From assembly GCA_018806985.1 (NCBI GenBank), contig JADANN010000013.1, positions 620,001-684,000 on the forward strand: a stretch of 64,000 nucleotides of DNA, read 5' to 3'. Origin of the DNA: Angiostrongylus vasorum. Its lineage: Eukaryota > Nematoda > Chromadorea > Rhabditida > Metastrongylidae. Every line of letters starts with the position of its first letter. The first letter of the stretch is position 1. A model generated the notes under the pieces. It saw only the letters and a program-made list of their open reading frames with translations. It had not been told where the DNA came from and ran no database searches. A program made the position numbers and the translations under genes. Positions 1-12,227 of this stretch are shown here, piece after piece.

Positions 1-1306
1 ATAAACGTTTGAAAAGTGGATTGGCGTTACTCGGAACTGGTTTCTTTAAACGACTTTTACCTCATTTCCGCATGGTTTCAGAAGCAGACACAAGGCAGTT
101 TGACGTCTCATTAGTTTTACAACTGAAAAACGTGCTTCTCATCACAGTTTTGGTAGGCGTTTCGTAGATGCACCATAAACTGGTTGCGGTATGTAATACA
201 TGCTAATCAGATCATTGAGGAGCTCCTACATTCTGTTCGGATCGAATCGTATTGTGAATAATTCTAAAATCAATACAAGAGCAGTCTTGCTGTAAACAGA
301 AACAGTATCCATTTAAGAGGATATGTCTGCATAACCACTTCCAACATTAATGTCCTTTCATAGAGAGTATTAAGAATAAGCTAACCTATAGTTCCGGAAC
401 TGCTTCCTCTACTACCATCCATTTCCTACTTAACACCACCACCCCCCTCCTCCCTCCCCCCAAAATCTCTTCAACGAACCATTTAATGCTTTCTTTTGGA
501 TCATTTCACTATGTTCACATCAGCCACACTTTATACATTGATCGAGAACAGTTTTATTTCTCTATAACATCCTCAACATTACGATGACTTGAGGAACTCT
601 CATGAAACACTCTGTAGTTCTCTTTTTTGAGGATCCGAAATAAATACATGGTGGCTGTAGTTCGGCAACGAAATCCTCAGATTTCCGTAGTAATCAACAC
701 AGCTAATACGAAAAGATTCTGAAATAGACTGAGATGTAGAGAGATCGGAACCTGGTCAACCATGGAAACGTCAACAAGAGTGCCCTCAAATGGCAACGCT
801 TAACAACATCCATGCTAAACAAAGTGCCGACAAGGCATACATCTACGTCTAGATATGGCCTTGGTTGCTAGGAAGCGGTGGGACGGAAGTGAGTCTCGGC
901 CGTCTGACCGGTCTACGTGCGAACAGAATCGCTTCAATCAAACACCAAAGTGCATACGTGATGCGAAGCGATGTGACACGATGAATGTAGATCAAGATCT
1001 CAAGCGGGAGGTTGTTTTACAACAACAAAAAAAGCACACGAACATCGTCTTCCGATTAGATCGCCAGAACATTATACCGTCCGTTCTGTGCGTCCATCTC
1101 CAGCCACTCACTCTTCGATGGCAGTGGCGTGTCGCAGCGCGACAGTTTTGTTCGCGTAGAGCGACGCTCCGCCCTACTCCAGCATGATTTTCGTTTTGTG
1201 ATCGTGTCGCCCTACTGTGGTAGTAGCTCGTTCACATTCTACGAATTGTGTGCAATTCATCTCCACCTAATATCCTTATCGTCCAACGAAACACGTTCAT
1301 CAAACA
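1..1306. other. No gene recognised
   Basis: No exon with both good splice signals and recognisable protein similarity was found. A pyrimidine/C-rich tract lies at about 429-470. An open frame at 855-1187 has no recognisable motif and no splice context, so I do not call it. Confidence 0.5.
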
Positions 1307-1421
1307 ATGGATGACGTACGGAATTTCTTTCGACGTGTGTGGTCGTGGTTGAAATTCCGAGTTCTGTGGCTGGTCGACCTCATTACCGGTGAGGAACGAA
1401 CTTGTGACAAAGACATTGAAG
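1307..1421 (+). CDS. Candidate first exon, unknown protein
   Basis: An ATG at 1307 opens 38 codons rich in Trp, Arg and hydrophobic residues (starts MDDVRNFFRRVWSWLK). They end at a usable donor, GAAG/GTTGGT, after 1421. The composition could suit an amphipathic or membrane-proximal N terminus. I do not recognise the family. The phase (one base left over) does not join the next plausible exon at 6132, so either an exon is missing or this is not coding. Confidence 0.25.
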
Positions 1422-2449
1422 GTTGGTTAGTCTTCCCCACTTCTCCTTCTCATGTTGTTGAGTTTTTACTGCAGTTCTTTATTCTTTACTTTATCTCTTG
1501 TACCATATTCAGCTCTTATTGGACATGAACTCTTCTATCCTCTTTTATTCACCCCTGTGATGATAAATCGCCTGTCCTACAGTCTCTCTTTAAGATCTGG
1601 TGTCAAATGGTTTCCATTTGACTCGGCTAGTTAGAAGTGAATTCCTGAAATTCTTTTCTATTGATCCAATGAAAGTTCTTTACTTCAATTTTACAGCCTT
1701 TTTTCTTTGTAATAATACACATCTTACCGTATCGATGGCAGATCGTATGAACTCAAACTTGATATATTTTGCTTACCTATCAGTTTTTTGTTGTTACTTT
1801 TAACGTTTTATTACTAGTTTCCATCATCCGGCTCTATCAATGTTTTGTTCATTCTTGCTGCTGTTTCAGTTAGTGATCATATGAGAACATTCAATTCCAC
1901 ATACTATTAAATGATTCATAATAGGGTCATTTCTTCATCATCGTCTGTCGAATGTCCGTTTTTCTGTCTTCATTTTTCTAAACTCTGATCTGACCAGTCC
2001 TCATTCTCATACGATCATAAATCCTAATCCTGTAACGAAAACAATCCATTCATTGACCCATACAGTGATCGTTCGAGTGAATTATCATCCTGTAGGCAGT
2101 CGGTCGTCACTCCGTCTATTTGCTTTAGCATCGTTCTGGGAAGGCACCGGCGTCATCTACTAGGTTCTAAGCAGTTTGCTAACAGTTCATTACTATTTCA
2201 TGAAGTACTCTATGCCGTTATACTGAAGAAGGAGCACTGAATATAATGAAATACGAAGACGCAGAAAACGCAAGATGGCTCAGAGTTACTGAAATGTTAG
2301 CCAAAAGAAAAAATGCAAAATGCTTTTTGGTAACCTCCTGCCAGCTTATCTGGGACACTTCTCAAGAAGGAGGTAGCAAAGGTGTTCTACGGAATATTCT
2401 AAAATTCTCCTGTTCTTCGATAGTTCTAACTTCTACCTAACTATCAGAA

Positions 2450-2797
2450 TGGGATTTCGACCTTGTCACTTGAAATGCCGAAACTTTCCGACACCACCTA
2501 TAAAGTTTTTCTCCAAATTTTTCATAAATTATAAAATTAAAATAAATTATAAAAATTTTTTTCGGAGTCGTCAGCCATATGCGACTCTTCCGGCTGTTCC
2601 TCCTCGGTGGAAGACAGGTGGAAAAAAACGGCTCTGAAGAAGGCGATTCTGCTGAAACGTCAGCTACGGTTGTGTTGTATGAGTGTTACTATGTGGAAGT
2701 AAACGTATGCTGTTTAACAACCTCGCGATTGCTGAGTGAGAAAATGATGAATTTACAATCCAATGCCGAGGTTAATGGAAAGTCGATCGTGGGAACT
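2450..2797 (+). mobile_element. Family E inverted-repeat element, degenerate copy
   Basis: It contains the family E inner motif (GAAGAAGGCGATT followed by a GAAACGTCAGCT block) near 2634-2666. It ends in the E terminal segment near 2758-2795 (GCCGAGGTTAA, then a GTCG...GTGGGAA block). The segment from 2576 matches 36839 onward in another copy. Confidence 0.6.
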
Positions 2798-3469
2798 ATT
2801 TTATAAAATTTTTCTTATAATAGCATCTGGAATCGTTTGCCGAACTTCATCGATTTCTTAGCCGGCTTTCATCTAATTTCGACATAAATAATCAAAAAGG
2901 CGTTCAATGACGTTGTTGGAGATTTGCCTTAATCGTCCTACTTATTGAAGATGACTGCAGCCAGATTTGTAATTAAGAATATGTGACTAAATAGACGAGC
3001 TTGACTTATCGCGACTTTCGCTGTTGGATTCTTATGTGGGCTGAACATTCCTAAAGAGCACTTGACGAATGGATTGCTTGGCCTTGACATTTTCAATCAT
3101 CATTATTCGCCTAACGTTCGGTCTTTTTGTGGTTCGTGACCGGAATCTCCAGTGAAGTGTTTTAAATGATCCTGCACTGACAACAACAGCAAGAACAACG
3201 CCTAACTGGACGTGTTGTGAAAATCTCATGTAAGTTATTCATACGGCGTTCTTTTTGAGATCTATCTGACTGTCTCGATTCCTCTCTTAAGGTGAAATTT
3301 AAAAGCGGGAAAACCTAGATTACCCGAAAGCTACACGTTTTTCATAGCTACCGACGGAATCGCTTACCTTCATGGTATTTTAAATGGTTGGTGCTGAAGA
3401 CCATAAACAAAACCGTCTAGTGTTCGGCCGACGTAATTGTCCCTTTATGGAATATTATACATTCTGTAA

Positions 3470-3830
3470 AGGAGCGGATACCGTAGTAGTGATCCCGTTC
3501 ATTACACGGACAACCCATCTTATTACAGGAGCTGGTTCGACCTCCCCCGCGAGTCCGCCAAACCTCCCATCCCTCCGGGGTCGATAAATTGCTACCTGAC
3601 TAGTCCAAGAGTAACTAGCTCTTTCCAATGCATGCGGAAGCGCCCCAGCACAGCTATCTCAAGCTGATTCGAAGGAGCATCGGCTCTACCAGTGTTCAAC
3701 GAAATTCGTGAAGAAGACCAAGAAATCCTCAATCAGTAATCGAACCCACGTACAAAAAACTTCGAAGACCTACGTGGATGCTGGATGCGAGTAAACGAGT
3801 ATAACGCAGGGAAGTGCTAGGATGCGTGCA
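3470..3830 (+). mobile_element. Family C SINE-like element, degenerate
   Basis: The head begins GAGCGGATACCGTAGTAGTG, a worn version of the family C tRNA-like head. Next come the central block shared with family A (CCTCCCATCCCTCCGGGGTC, about 3563-3582) and the 3' part with CTCAATCAGTAATCGAACC near 3729. Boundaries are approximate. Confidence 0.6.
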
Positions 3831-4494
3831 GTGTGTTACATATGATGTCGGGTAATTTAATTAATAATGAAAAATTCACGTTTTCTACATAGATTTTCCG
3901 AAAGTCTGCTTATGTCTTACTATTTACTTCCACCATTCAACTGCCCATCTTTTTCATGGGTTCACGTCAATGCTCGGATAGTTCCCGGAAAATGTAGCTA
4001 GAAATCTATTTCGAGCGATAACTGCGCTATGATTGCGAGAGGTGGCCACACCTATCTCTTTGGAACGTGGAGGGCAGCTATCATGCTGGGAATCGAGCAA
4101 ACGACCACCGTGTTTGTGTCATTGTGTTTACAAAGACCACCAGTCTCGTGTTGTCCACACAATGAGAACAGAATCGGCGGTAAAATCCGCCGCGCGGGGC
4201 AGTGCGGGCGCGATATCCACACATACGAGCGCTATTGCAAGTTAATATCAAGACTACATCCTATAACGGCATTCATATGGATTTGTCCGCAAAGGGATCT
4301 TTTGCTTATATTTGTTGGTAACGATGCTTTATTTTACCATCCTACTTAACCAGATGTTTAATCATTCGACTACGATTATTACACATGACTCGATAAGGTG
4401 ACCGATGTAAAAAGACCTCAGTGAAGCGACTTTTACTTAACCTCTGCGTGAATAATCGATAAAGTGAGATTTCCTACCAACCTCATATATTTGC

Positions 4495-5000
4495 TTGGAT
4501 AGTTGGATGGCCCTTCTTCACTGGTAATGCGAGTCCCCTGCACTGCTTCCATTCGTTTCTCTCGCGTCGTCCATAGAGGTGATCTGCTGAGGGATAAGGT
4601 AACGTCCGCGACGCCTATCCCTTAAATCGTCGTTTTCCAAATCGTTTCCCATCTGCGAATGCTGGAGGACGCTTGCATTCTCTTGGAGTACACTTCACTT
4701 CTTTTCGGCCATCCATCATCCGTTCTTCTAATTATATGATCGACCTATCTGTGCTTTGCTGTCCATGAGTGTTCTCCAGGATCCTCGAGATGAGATATGT
4801 TTCAAAGATCTGAGCTGCGCCTTCTGGCTAGACTCTGTATAAGCTGGGCAATCGAGAGGAATGTATAAATCTACAAAGATATTCCATATGACTTTGTAAG
4901 ATGGCTCAACGCTTCGGTAGTATCAAAGCGACTGAGAAGAAGTTCCATACTTCCATCTGGAGGTTCAACTAAGAGCAAAGATATGCAAAAACAGGCCTCG
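4495..5000. repeat. Decayed family D pieces
   Basis: TAGTTGGATGGCCCTTCTTC at about 4500-4519 matches the microsatellite-bearing end of family D. About 4930-4990 matches the family D stretch around the CTGAGAAGAAGT motif in the opposite orientation. The sequence between is not recognised. Confidence 0.4.
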
Positions 5001-5282
5001 ATGAACTATCGATAGCTACGATCTCACCAGAAACAGTTTTTGAAAAAGTGTCATACCAAGAGTTCTATGCTGTCCGTGTTCTTTTATGCGAAGGAAACCA
5101 GGTATGCAGTTTTGGTGCCCTACACGGAGATGGATGGGGGGATTCTGCCGGTTCCAACTCGAGTTACGGTTTCTGTGGTTAATAGGACTATAAATGATAC
5201 AGATGATACAACTTTGTCATGTATTTGTGTATTTGTCCTGTTCTTCTTAAGCTGAACCAATTCCCTTCATTTTGTTGGACTT

Positions 5283-5667
5283 TTTTATTTTTTTTATTCA
5301 TTTTATTTGATCCGTCTTCACGTCCACCGTGCGGATCCCAGCACTTCTCATATTCGATTCGCTTCCTCGCATCCATTGTCCACGAAGATCTTCCAATTTT
5401 TACGTGGAGCTTCGGTTGCTGCTTGAGGATTTCCATTTCATCTTAAATGTCGTAGAATGCTGGTTCAGCTTTCTCTTTGGAGTCCTGAGATAGCCGGGCT
5501 AGAGCGTTTCTCAACTGGATTGCAGACAGCGATTTTCTTGTCTCAGACAAGTATGGTACCAATTTCGCGACGCCGGAGGGTGATAGGCTTGGTTGGTCCC
5601 GGAGCGGAATCGAACTAGCACCGTGCTCGTGATGACGGACATCACTACCACTGTGCTATCCGACTCC
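5283..5667 (-). mobile_element. Family C SINE with likely TSD
   Basis: The reverse strand starts with a tRNA-like head. It has an A-box match TAGCACAGTGG and a B-box match GTTCGATTCC about 50 bases later, followed by the central block shared with family A and an AAATAAAA-type tail. The flanks TTTTGTTGGACTT (5270-5282) and TTTTATTGGATTT (5668-5680) look like a 13 bp target-site duplication with two mismatches. Confidence 0.8.
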
Positions 5668-6131
5668 TTTTATTGGATTTATCCCGTAGATTCCTGTGTT
5701 GAGTCCAAAATGGTAGAGACGAAAATATGATTCCTCTTGTTTTTTTACTTAGAAGGCCAAAACAATATTTTGGCACAAAACCAGTTATGTTCATAATTGA
5801 CCTGGATGCCCGTAACTGTGTTTGCTTTTTTTTTGCATTTACGCTCAGAATAAATTTTTTATACCAAGCTTCTACATTTTTTGCTCATCTTAAGTAATTC
5901 TTGCATTTGTTTCAGCATGTAAGTTCAATTCCTTTTCTACAACTTTCTTTTTGCTATGATATAATCCATTCATTTTTCTCCTGCATTGTTGTGCATTCAT
6001 TAATATTGTTATCTATTATTATCATTATTCAACTCTCACTTGTAATCCTTAAAGTTATCGATTGTCTCGAGGAAGCAACAACAAAGTCTCCATCCATCCC
6101 GTTGCCCCACCTGGCTTACCGTTCGTTTTAG

Positions 6132-6183
6132 GCACATGAAGACCGTCACAAACCTCACGTGAAGCGCTTTATTTCTAATTTTG
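6132..6183 (+). CDS. Candidate internal exon, unknown protein
   Basis: A TTTTAG acceptor precedes 17 open codons (AHEDRHKPHVKRFISNF). They end at a strong donor, TTTTG/GTAAGA. Only one reading phase is open. The phase joins perfectly to the candidate exon at 8086-8131 across a 1.9 kb intron that holds a family A SINE. No family is recognised. Confidence 0.35.
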
Positions 6184-7007
6184 GTAAGAATTTAGTTTTT
6201 AAATAGCTCTCTAAACTCTGTCAAAGGGTACCAAGAGCAATCAAAAATGGATATCGTGATTTCTCGGATTAGGAATGAGGTTTCATTCTTGCAAGTGATG
6301 TGGAGCGCGAAACTCCTGTGTTCATTCCAAGAACTCCATTGCAGTCTTTTAATCTAGACATCATGGTGGGTTAAATCCTTGTACCCTGAAACCTCACACA
6401 CCCACTCATGTGAACATAAGTATAAGCACGTATATAGCACGTTATATAAACCAATGTGTCAACATGTTCGAGTCCGATATTAAAGTTTTTTATTCACGCT
6501 TACAAACGGCTACATGAGGAGGGCGCTTTTTCTTGAAGTCGTAATTATTAACTAGCTCCTTTGCTGATAAAATACACGTTTTGTTTCTCAAGAATTTCTG
6601 TGTATCAACTCGTTTCCGGGATCTCACTACAACCATTCAGTCATCAACGAAAAAGCTGCTATCAAGACGGCCGCAGTTGTTGCCTTAGACGTACTCCTAG
6701 GTAGATGCTGGATAGATATTTCCAAAGAGTCCTTTGCTTGCTTAAACTTACCGGCAACATTAATCGTCGTTGTAAATAGATACCAGTTCTACAGCAGGAT
6801 ACAACCACTGGCCATTATAAAACAGCTGAGTGGGAAATGCTTTCTAAATCATTTCCACAGATGTTTTGTACCAACGCCAGAAAACCCTGGTATTTCTTTG
6901 TGATAAGTCTTGTTTGTTGCTGTGAATCGGAGTTAAAATCCACACATTTTTCGATAAAGCAAGAACTTGTGGCGTCGAAAGAGGCTAACCATAGAGAAAA
7001 TCGTATA

Positions 7008-7291
7008 AAGGATAAGGGATGAAGCTCTCGGCGTTGATCAATACCTGAGGGATGCTCCATGCATTCGACTACAGTAAGTGTCGTTGGAGGTGATAGAATG
7101 CATATCTGGCCTTTACAATGGACTCGCGGTGGCCTACCGATGTATCGAGCCAGTGCTGATATCCTCCCAAACAAGTCTGGTACCAATTTGCCGACCCCAT
7201 GAGGGATGGAAGGCTTGGTGGGCCATGGGCGTGGGATCGATTCCACATGCGTGTCACATTGGCGCCTCCAACCACTGCGCCACAAGCGCCG
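7008..7291 (-). mobile_element. Family A SINE with perfect 16 bp TSD
   Basis: This is a full-length family A copy. On the reverse strand the head carries TGGCGCAGTGG (exact match to A-box TRGYNNARNNG) and a B-box-like GGAATCGATCCC. The tail has the family's GATCAACGCCGAGAGC-type end. TAGAGAAAATCGTATA occurs at 6992-7007 and again at 7292-7307, a perfect 16 bp target-site duplication, which indicates target-primed retroposition. Long open frames across it (for example 6815-7330) are fortuitous. Confidence 0.9.
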
Positions 7292-8085
7292 TAGAGAAAA
7301 TCGTATAGATATCTTAATTTCCTTTGGCATAACATAGAATGATTTTTTTGTTAAAGACTGTTGCTTTATCAGGGTCTTATTTTACTGCTGGGTTAGTCAG
7401 GTATACAAAATGACTATTGTGGACACTCAGTTCAAACCATTATCGCTCTTGAAAGGACGATCGCCAGAGAATATTAGCTATAATAAAGATCCTTTACGAC
7501 TTCATGTACGTTGATCAATAACTAAAGTTAATTAACACTCATGACAAGATTAAACAGAAGTCGATTTCGCATAGATTTGTGATATTTGTATAAGAATTAG
7601 GAACAAGAAGACCTGGCTTACCCGGACGCTCCACGGTTTTCGGAAAAGGCACCGAAATGTTCCCTGTAATGGTATTCTGGATGGTTGGCACTGGATCGAT
7701 CTGATGTTATACGCACGAATCGTGAGTCAGCCAGTCGCCAGATTCGCTGCCGTCCTGATGAATCCCAGTCACTGGGTAGCAAATTTCCTCTGATCCATTT
7801 GAGCCAACAATCACCAGTGGTGAACACACGGGCATCTATTTAAATTGCTCTCTCGAATTTCTACACAAAAACAGGCTTCACTTCCATTTAACATGCCAGT
7901 GTGGAGAGAAAATGACAGTTGCTTAAGCCGCAGGCGAACCCACACACGAATACAACGACCACCATGAATGACGGTTGCAGGGCAACTAAACGAATTGAAA
8001 AAGTCTTAGGGCCCGAATGTTGTATGATCACTAACCATTTAATAATCTAAGTTTACTGATAAAATTTTCTTGTGGTCGAAATTAG

Positions 8086-8131
8086 GTCCGAGTGCCCATA
8101 AGATTACACCGGCGTCTCGAAGAAGCCGTTA
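8086..8131 (+). CDS. Candidate internal exon, unknown protein
   Basis: An ATTAG acceptor precedes 46 bases (PSAHKITPASRRSR in the joined frame) that end at the consensus donor GTAAGT. It continues the frame of 6132-6183 exactly. A possible terminal exon follows a TTTGCAG acceptor at 8726 and stops within 60 bases. This is weak evidence for a real but unidentified gene. Confidence 0.3.
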
Positions 8132-9182
8132 GTAAGTGTGGTCTCCCATCGTCCTTTTTTCTCATCATTGTTCGCTGCAAATTCAATCGTCATACGAGTT
8201 CCGTCGTTCAGCTAGAACGCTAAGAAATCATCCACTGAAAAGTACAAACTCCAATATTTCTTAATCTTATAATTCTATCAGGCAGAATATTAACGGAGCT
8301 CAAGTCTAATAACTGTTCGCTATCGTCCTGATTTGTAATAGCTCGCGATTTGAGAGTGTAGCTTGGAAAGTTGTTCGCTTAAATTCTAGCACTCTCTTAA
8401 TGAATTCATTTTTTTCTCTCAACCCTTACTCATCAAGGTCATTTTTTTTGCATATTCGTCATTCTTGCGAATGTTTTCGGTCGACAACTGTCAGCAAATA
8501 ACATGCAGGTTTACTTGAATGCGATAAATCTGTTGTTAATCATATGTAGTACGGATTACTGCCTACAGTATTCCGAATGAACTTTAGTTCAGGCCACTGT
8601 TATCGAATCGGAATGGAATGCTGCTGTTCGACTTTTTTCCCAACTAGTTCGGAATTTCAGCATTCCAACACTAACTGAATCTGTACTTTTCTGATTAAAC
8701 TTGTAAAATATCATTATCTTTGCAGCTGCTTTCCAAATCTCTTAATTCACCTAGCTTCAGCATATGAACTTCATGAATGAATCTCGTGCTTGGATTTATC
8801 TTGTTCTTTTTCTGTCTGGACTTTTCTCCGAGTTAATCATCACGCTGAACCGAATTGCGTGACCATCTATACTACTACGTATTCTGCTATCAAACTGATA
8901 AGACAGCTCAGTGACAACGCTGTATCTCTAAACATTTTAGTATCGTGTTTTCTGTACTGTCATCATCATTTGAACTAACTGAACTCTTCGAAACAACGAT
9001 CACCTTTTCCGGAGGATCACGTTTTATCCACTGCCCCAACCGAGGTCTTTGCTTTGCCTTCCTCTTGACTAGTTTTTACCCTAACGCTGCCATCAGCAGT
9101 CACCTGTCAACGAGATTGATCTGCGGAGCACAATTCGGCACTAAACTGAACCCAGTTAAGCCGAAGCTGCAGTCGAAGTCAC

Positions 9183-9440
9183 AATGTTTTAACTTTTATT
9201 TACTGCTATTCTTTTTTCATGGTAGGCTGTTATGTGAAATAGAAGCAAAAGAATGCTGAGATATGAGCAACACTCGCAACCTCTGGTGGCCTCGAACCTG
9301 TGTTTAGGTAGTAAGCAACAAAAGGCTAACCGCGAGTTCGAGTCGCACATGTGGTTCCAGGTTTTGCTCATATTACAACATCCTTTTTGGTTCTATTTCA
9401 CATAATAGCCTGTCATGTGAAAAATAGGGAGTAAATGGAA
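9183..9440. mobile_element. Family B palindromic element
   Basis: The two ends are inverted copies: TTTTATTTACTGCTATTC at the left against GGGAGTAAATGG near 9427 on the right, continuing through GTTATGTGAAATAGA versus TCTATTTCACATAATA. The middle holds GAGTTCGAGTCGC, a B-box match. Confidence 0.75.
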
Positions 9441-9889
9441 ATTAAAACACTGTAATTCAGCTCTTACAGCTACCGTTCTGTTGACCTTTCGTGAGACCTA
9501 TGTGGATCAAGAGCGACCACTCTAAATCGTCGACATGCAATTCACTTATCAGTAGTTTTCGAGGTCTTCTAGAGTATTGGCGATGCATGCAGTATCGTTC
9601 TGATTTCTGCTGTTAGCTTGTTATTCAGGTTCGTCCGCACTCGTCTGGATCAGTGTTTCGTTCCTAATCTCCATTGCGAACAGGTTAGGATCAGTCAGGT
9701 TCAACGCACTCGCAGCGTATTCACTATTGCATTCCGTCTCTCCTCAATACAATCGTCCACAACCGTCTATCTCTCGATTACTCCGCCAAGTGTCCGTTTT
9801 CAATATTTTCCTAGATTGTTGAGCGATTACAAGGTTAGTATAAAAGTTGGTTGAACAATAATCGAACAAAGTATTGATCACGATATTAG

Positions 9890-10040
9890 TATAAAAATTT
9901 CATTCGGCTGTGGTTTCGGCGTCTTCGTTTTCCTCAGAGCCAGACTGAACTGAGGTCACATCGTAAGATCGAACGGCTGCGGACAATCGACTCGAACAAA
10001 TCCGACTCTGAAGAACGGGAAAGAACCGAAACATTATAGC
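9890..10040. repeat. Decayed family E core
   Basis: GGTTTCGGCGTCTTCGTTTT then TCAGAGCC on the left, and GACTCTGAAGAACGGGAAAG on the right, form the worn inner inverted repeat of family E. Confidence 0.45.
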
Positions 10041-10289
10041 AATGAAACTTTTATAGCAACCCCATGTTAGCTGAACAATTTAAGAAAACGTTAATTATTT
10101 ATGCCGAGCTTAAATGAAATTATTGATTCGCTCTGTCTGCTATCAGTTCCTTCCTAATCGGTAATGTCTCTCCGGGGAAGTTTGGACGTCAAGGTAAGCT
10201 TTATATGCTCGCTCCAGTGTTAAAATCGCAGCACGTTCGGTGTTGATCCATGTCCTATGAATCCGTCAGCATTCGATTTCATAAACCAT

Positions 10290-10515
10290 TTCAGAGATGG
10301 TTGAATGCATATTTGGCCTGTAAGATGACAATGACGGGGATCTGCTAATATATCTAGCAAGTCAGTGTTTTTATCCTCCTAGACAAATCTGGCACAAATT
10401 TATTAATCGCGTAAATAAGGAGAGCTCTATTTACTGGAGGCTCGGAATCGAACCCACGACCACTCATATACTGCAGAACACCTCTAACCAATGTGTTACA
10501 TGCGCTTCATCGGTA
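10290..10515 (-). mobile_element. Family A SINE, degenerate
   Basis: GGTTGAATGCATATTTGGCC, then TATCCTCCTAGACAAATCTG, then ACACCTCTAACCAATG keep family A order on the reverse strand, with many substitutions. It is an old copy. Confidence 0.65.
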
Positions 10516-11259
10516 ATGCTGTATAGCCTAAAGCCTAAAACTTAGGCAGGTAATACACTTAAAGCGCTCTACATATTCGCCTCATTACCTGATTTTTGAT
10601 AACCAGTGAATTCCTTAAATGAAGTAGCAAAATTGTCCAGAATTCTCACGCTAGGATTCAACTCGCGCTCGAGGTCGTGCAGGGCTGCTGGGCTGGTTCA
10701 ACTTTTTTTTCGTTTTTTGGACACTTCACAGATAGAAGGATACGTTGGCGAACTGCATATTTGCATAGCGTAGTGAATTTGAATACGGTAAACGCATTTG
10801 GTGGCATTACTATATAGGTTCACTCTCGTAAACGTTATAGAATTTTGCTTTTGTAAACTTTATGCTCAACTTCTATACATATCATACTTACCACTGTAAG
10901 GAAAGAAGTTTCTAACCTCGCTCAGAAAGAGTTTATCAGAGGAGGAAGTGAATACTCATAGCAATAGTATTACTTGTATTAGTATTGTGGCGTATTACTT
11001 GCGGGCTGATTATATAAGAAGTTCTTCAAGACTGTATCACCATATCAGGCGGAAACCGTTAGCATTGAAATCGATACATATTGCGTCCGTTCACATGAGA
11101 ACTGCTTTCACAAGCTGGTTATTCATTACTGCCTATCCTTAGAAAGATGACAGGGAAACATCTTTTACATACTGGCTCAGAAGTAGATACGTCATCTATC
11201 CCGGTATTTTTTTTTTTTTGCGAATTTAACCCATTCCGCCTCAGCTACCTTATCTCTTG

Positions 11260-11550
11260 ACTGGTCCAACGGACTACGCGCTATTATTCGTCGGCAGCGG
11301 GTTTTCTGGTTTTTTGACAATAAGAAGTCTTTTCTCAATAAACAGATGACTTGAGGGGTACTGGATGTGATAAGATTGTAGAGGAGACTTTGCTCTGTCG
11401 TTCTATGGGTATAGACCTTATGTATGCTGCTGTTTAGTATGTGTAAGCACTATGATCCATTGTGCAAATAAGTTGCTCTCTGCAGTAGGAACTATTTTTC
11501 TGCTTATGTCGAACCTGTATCGGTATTTTTCGTGCCTACACATTTCATAA
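11260..11550 (+). repeat. Imperfect dispersed repeat, copy 1
   Basis: A stretch containing GACTTTGCTCTGTCGTTCT and the bases after it aligns loosely with 12780-13060, which has GACTTCGCTCTATCGTTCT. The spacing of several other shared words is similar. The family is unknown and the copies are diverged. Confidence 0.4.
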
Positions 11551-11702
11551 AATAAACCTTATTCATCATAGGAGTTGACTGTTTGTCAAATTATCGATGA
11601 ATGAACCTTTTGAAAAAAAGCTTTTTGCTAAGTCGTTTAGTGTAGAGAATGATTTTTCTAGTCTCATTTCTACTGTTTTGGTCTGTTTTCGATTACTTAT
11701 CG

Positions 11703-11985
11703 AATAAGTATACATAACCACAACGATGCTGAGAAATTCGCGAAACCTGAACCCCGGGCCAGATCGAACCACCATTTCCTTTTCCCGGGGACTCGCGCAC
11801 TACGCACTGCACCACGAAGCCCTTGCTATGCGTTTCTCTCATCTAGTTCTCTACCTAACGCTGCCATGAGCAATTACCCGTCTGCGGGACTGATCTGAGC
11901 ATCGTTGTGGTTGTAATTCACATCATACCTGCGGTGAGAAGTTAAAGTAGGCAGAAAATGAAAGGTTAACATAATATACATAGTC
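11703..11985 (-). mobile_element. Family B tRNA-like element
   Basis: On the reverse strand the core reads TCGTGGTGCAGTGCGTAGTG (A-box-like) then GGTTCGATCTGG (B-box-like). The ends ACCACAACGATGCTGAGA and TCTGAGCATCGTTGTGGT are inverted copies of each other, so the element is bounded by inverted repeats. Confidence 0.75.
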
Positions 11986-12227
11986 CTGTGAACTGAGAAC
12001 CCACTAAACTCAATGTGGACACTATAGTGTCCATGTGGTCCTTTACGACGAGAGCCCTTCCATAGGGGGTGGGATGGGTTAAGCGATTTGGTTGTGGATG
12101 AAAAAGAATGGAAAGAAAAAATTCGTATCACACCCACCTTATTCACATAAAACACAATCTTTCACATATTGGATCTACTAGTGTCGACTTTTTGCCACCA
12201 TTCCCTATAGAAATTCTTACTGTTCTG

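Noticed and set aside
5885..5935. Three-base micro-exon CAT between TTTGTTTCAG and GTAAGT
   Set aside because: It does not correct the phase between the 1307 and 6132 candidates, so nothing supports its use.
6815..7330. 171-codon minus-strand open frame
   Set aside because: It lies across a family A SINE with a clear target duplication. The same accidental frames recur in other copies.
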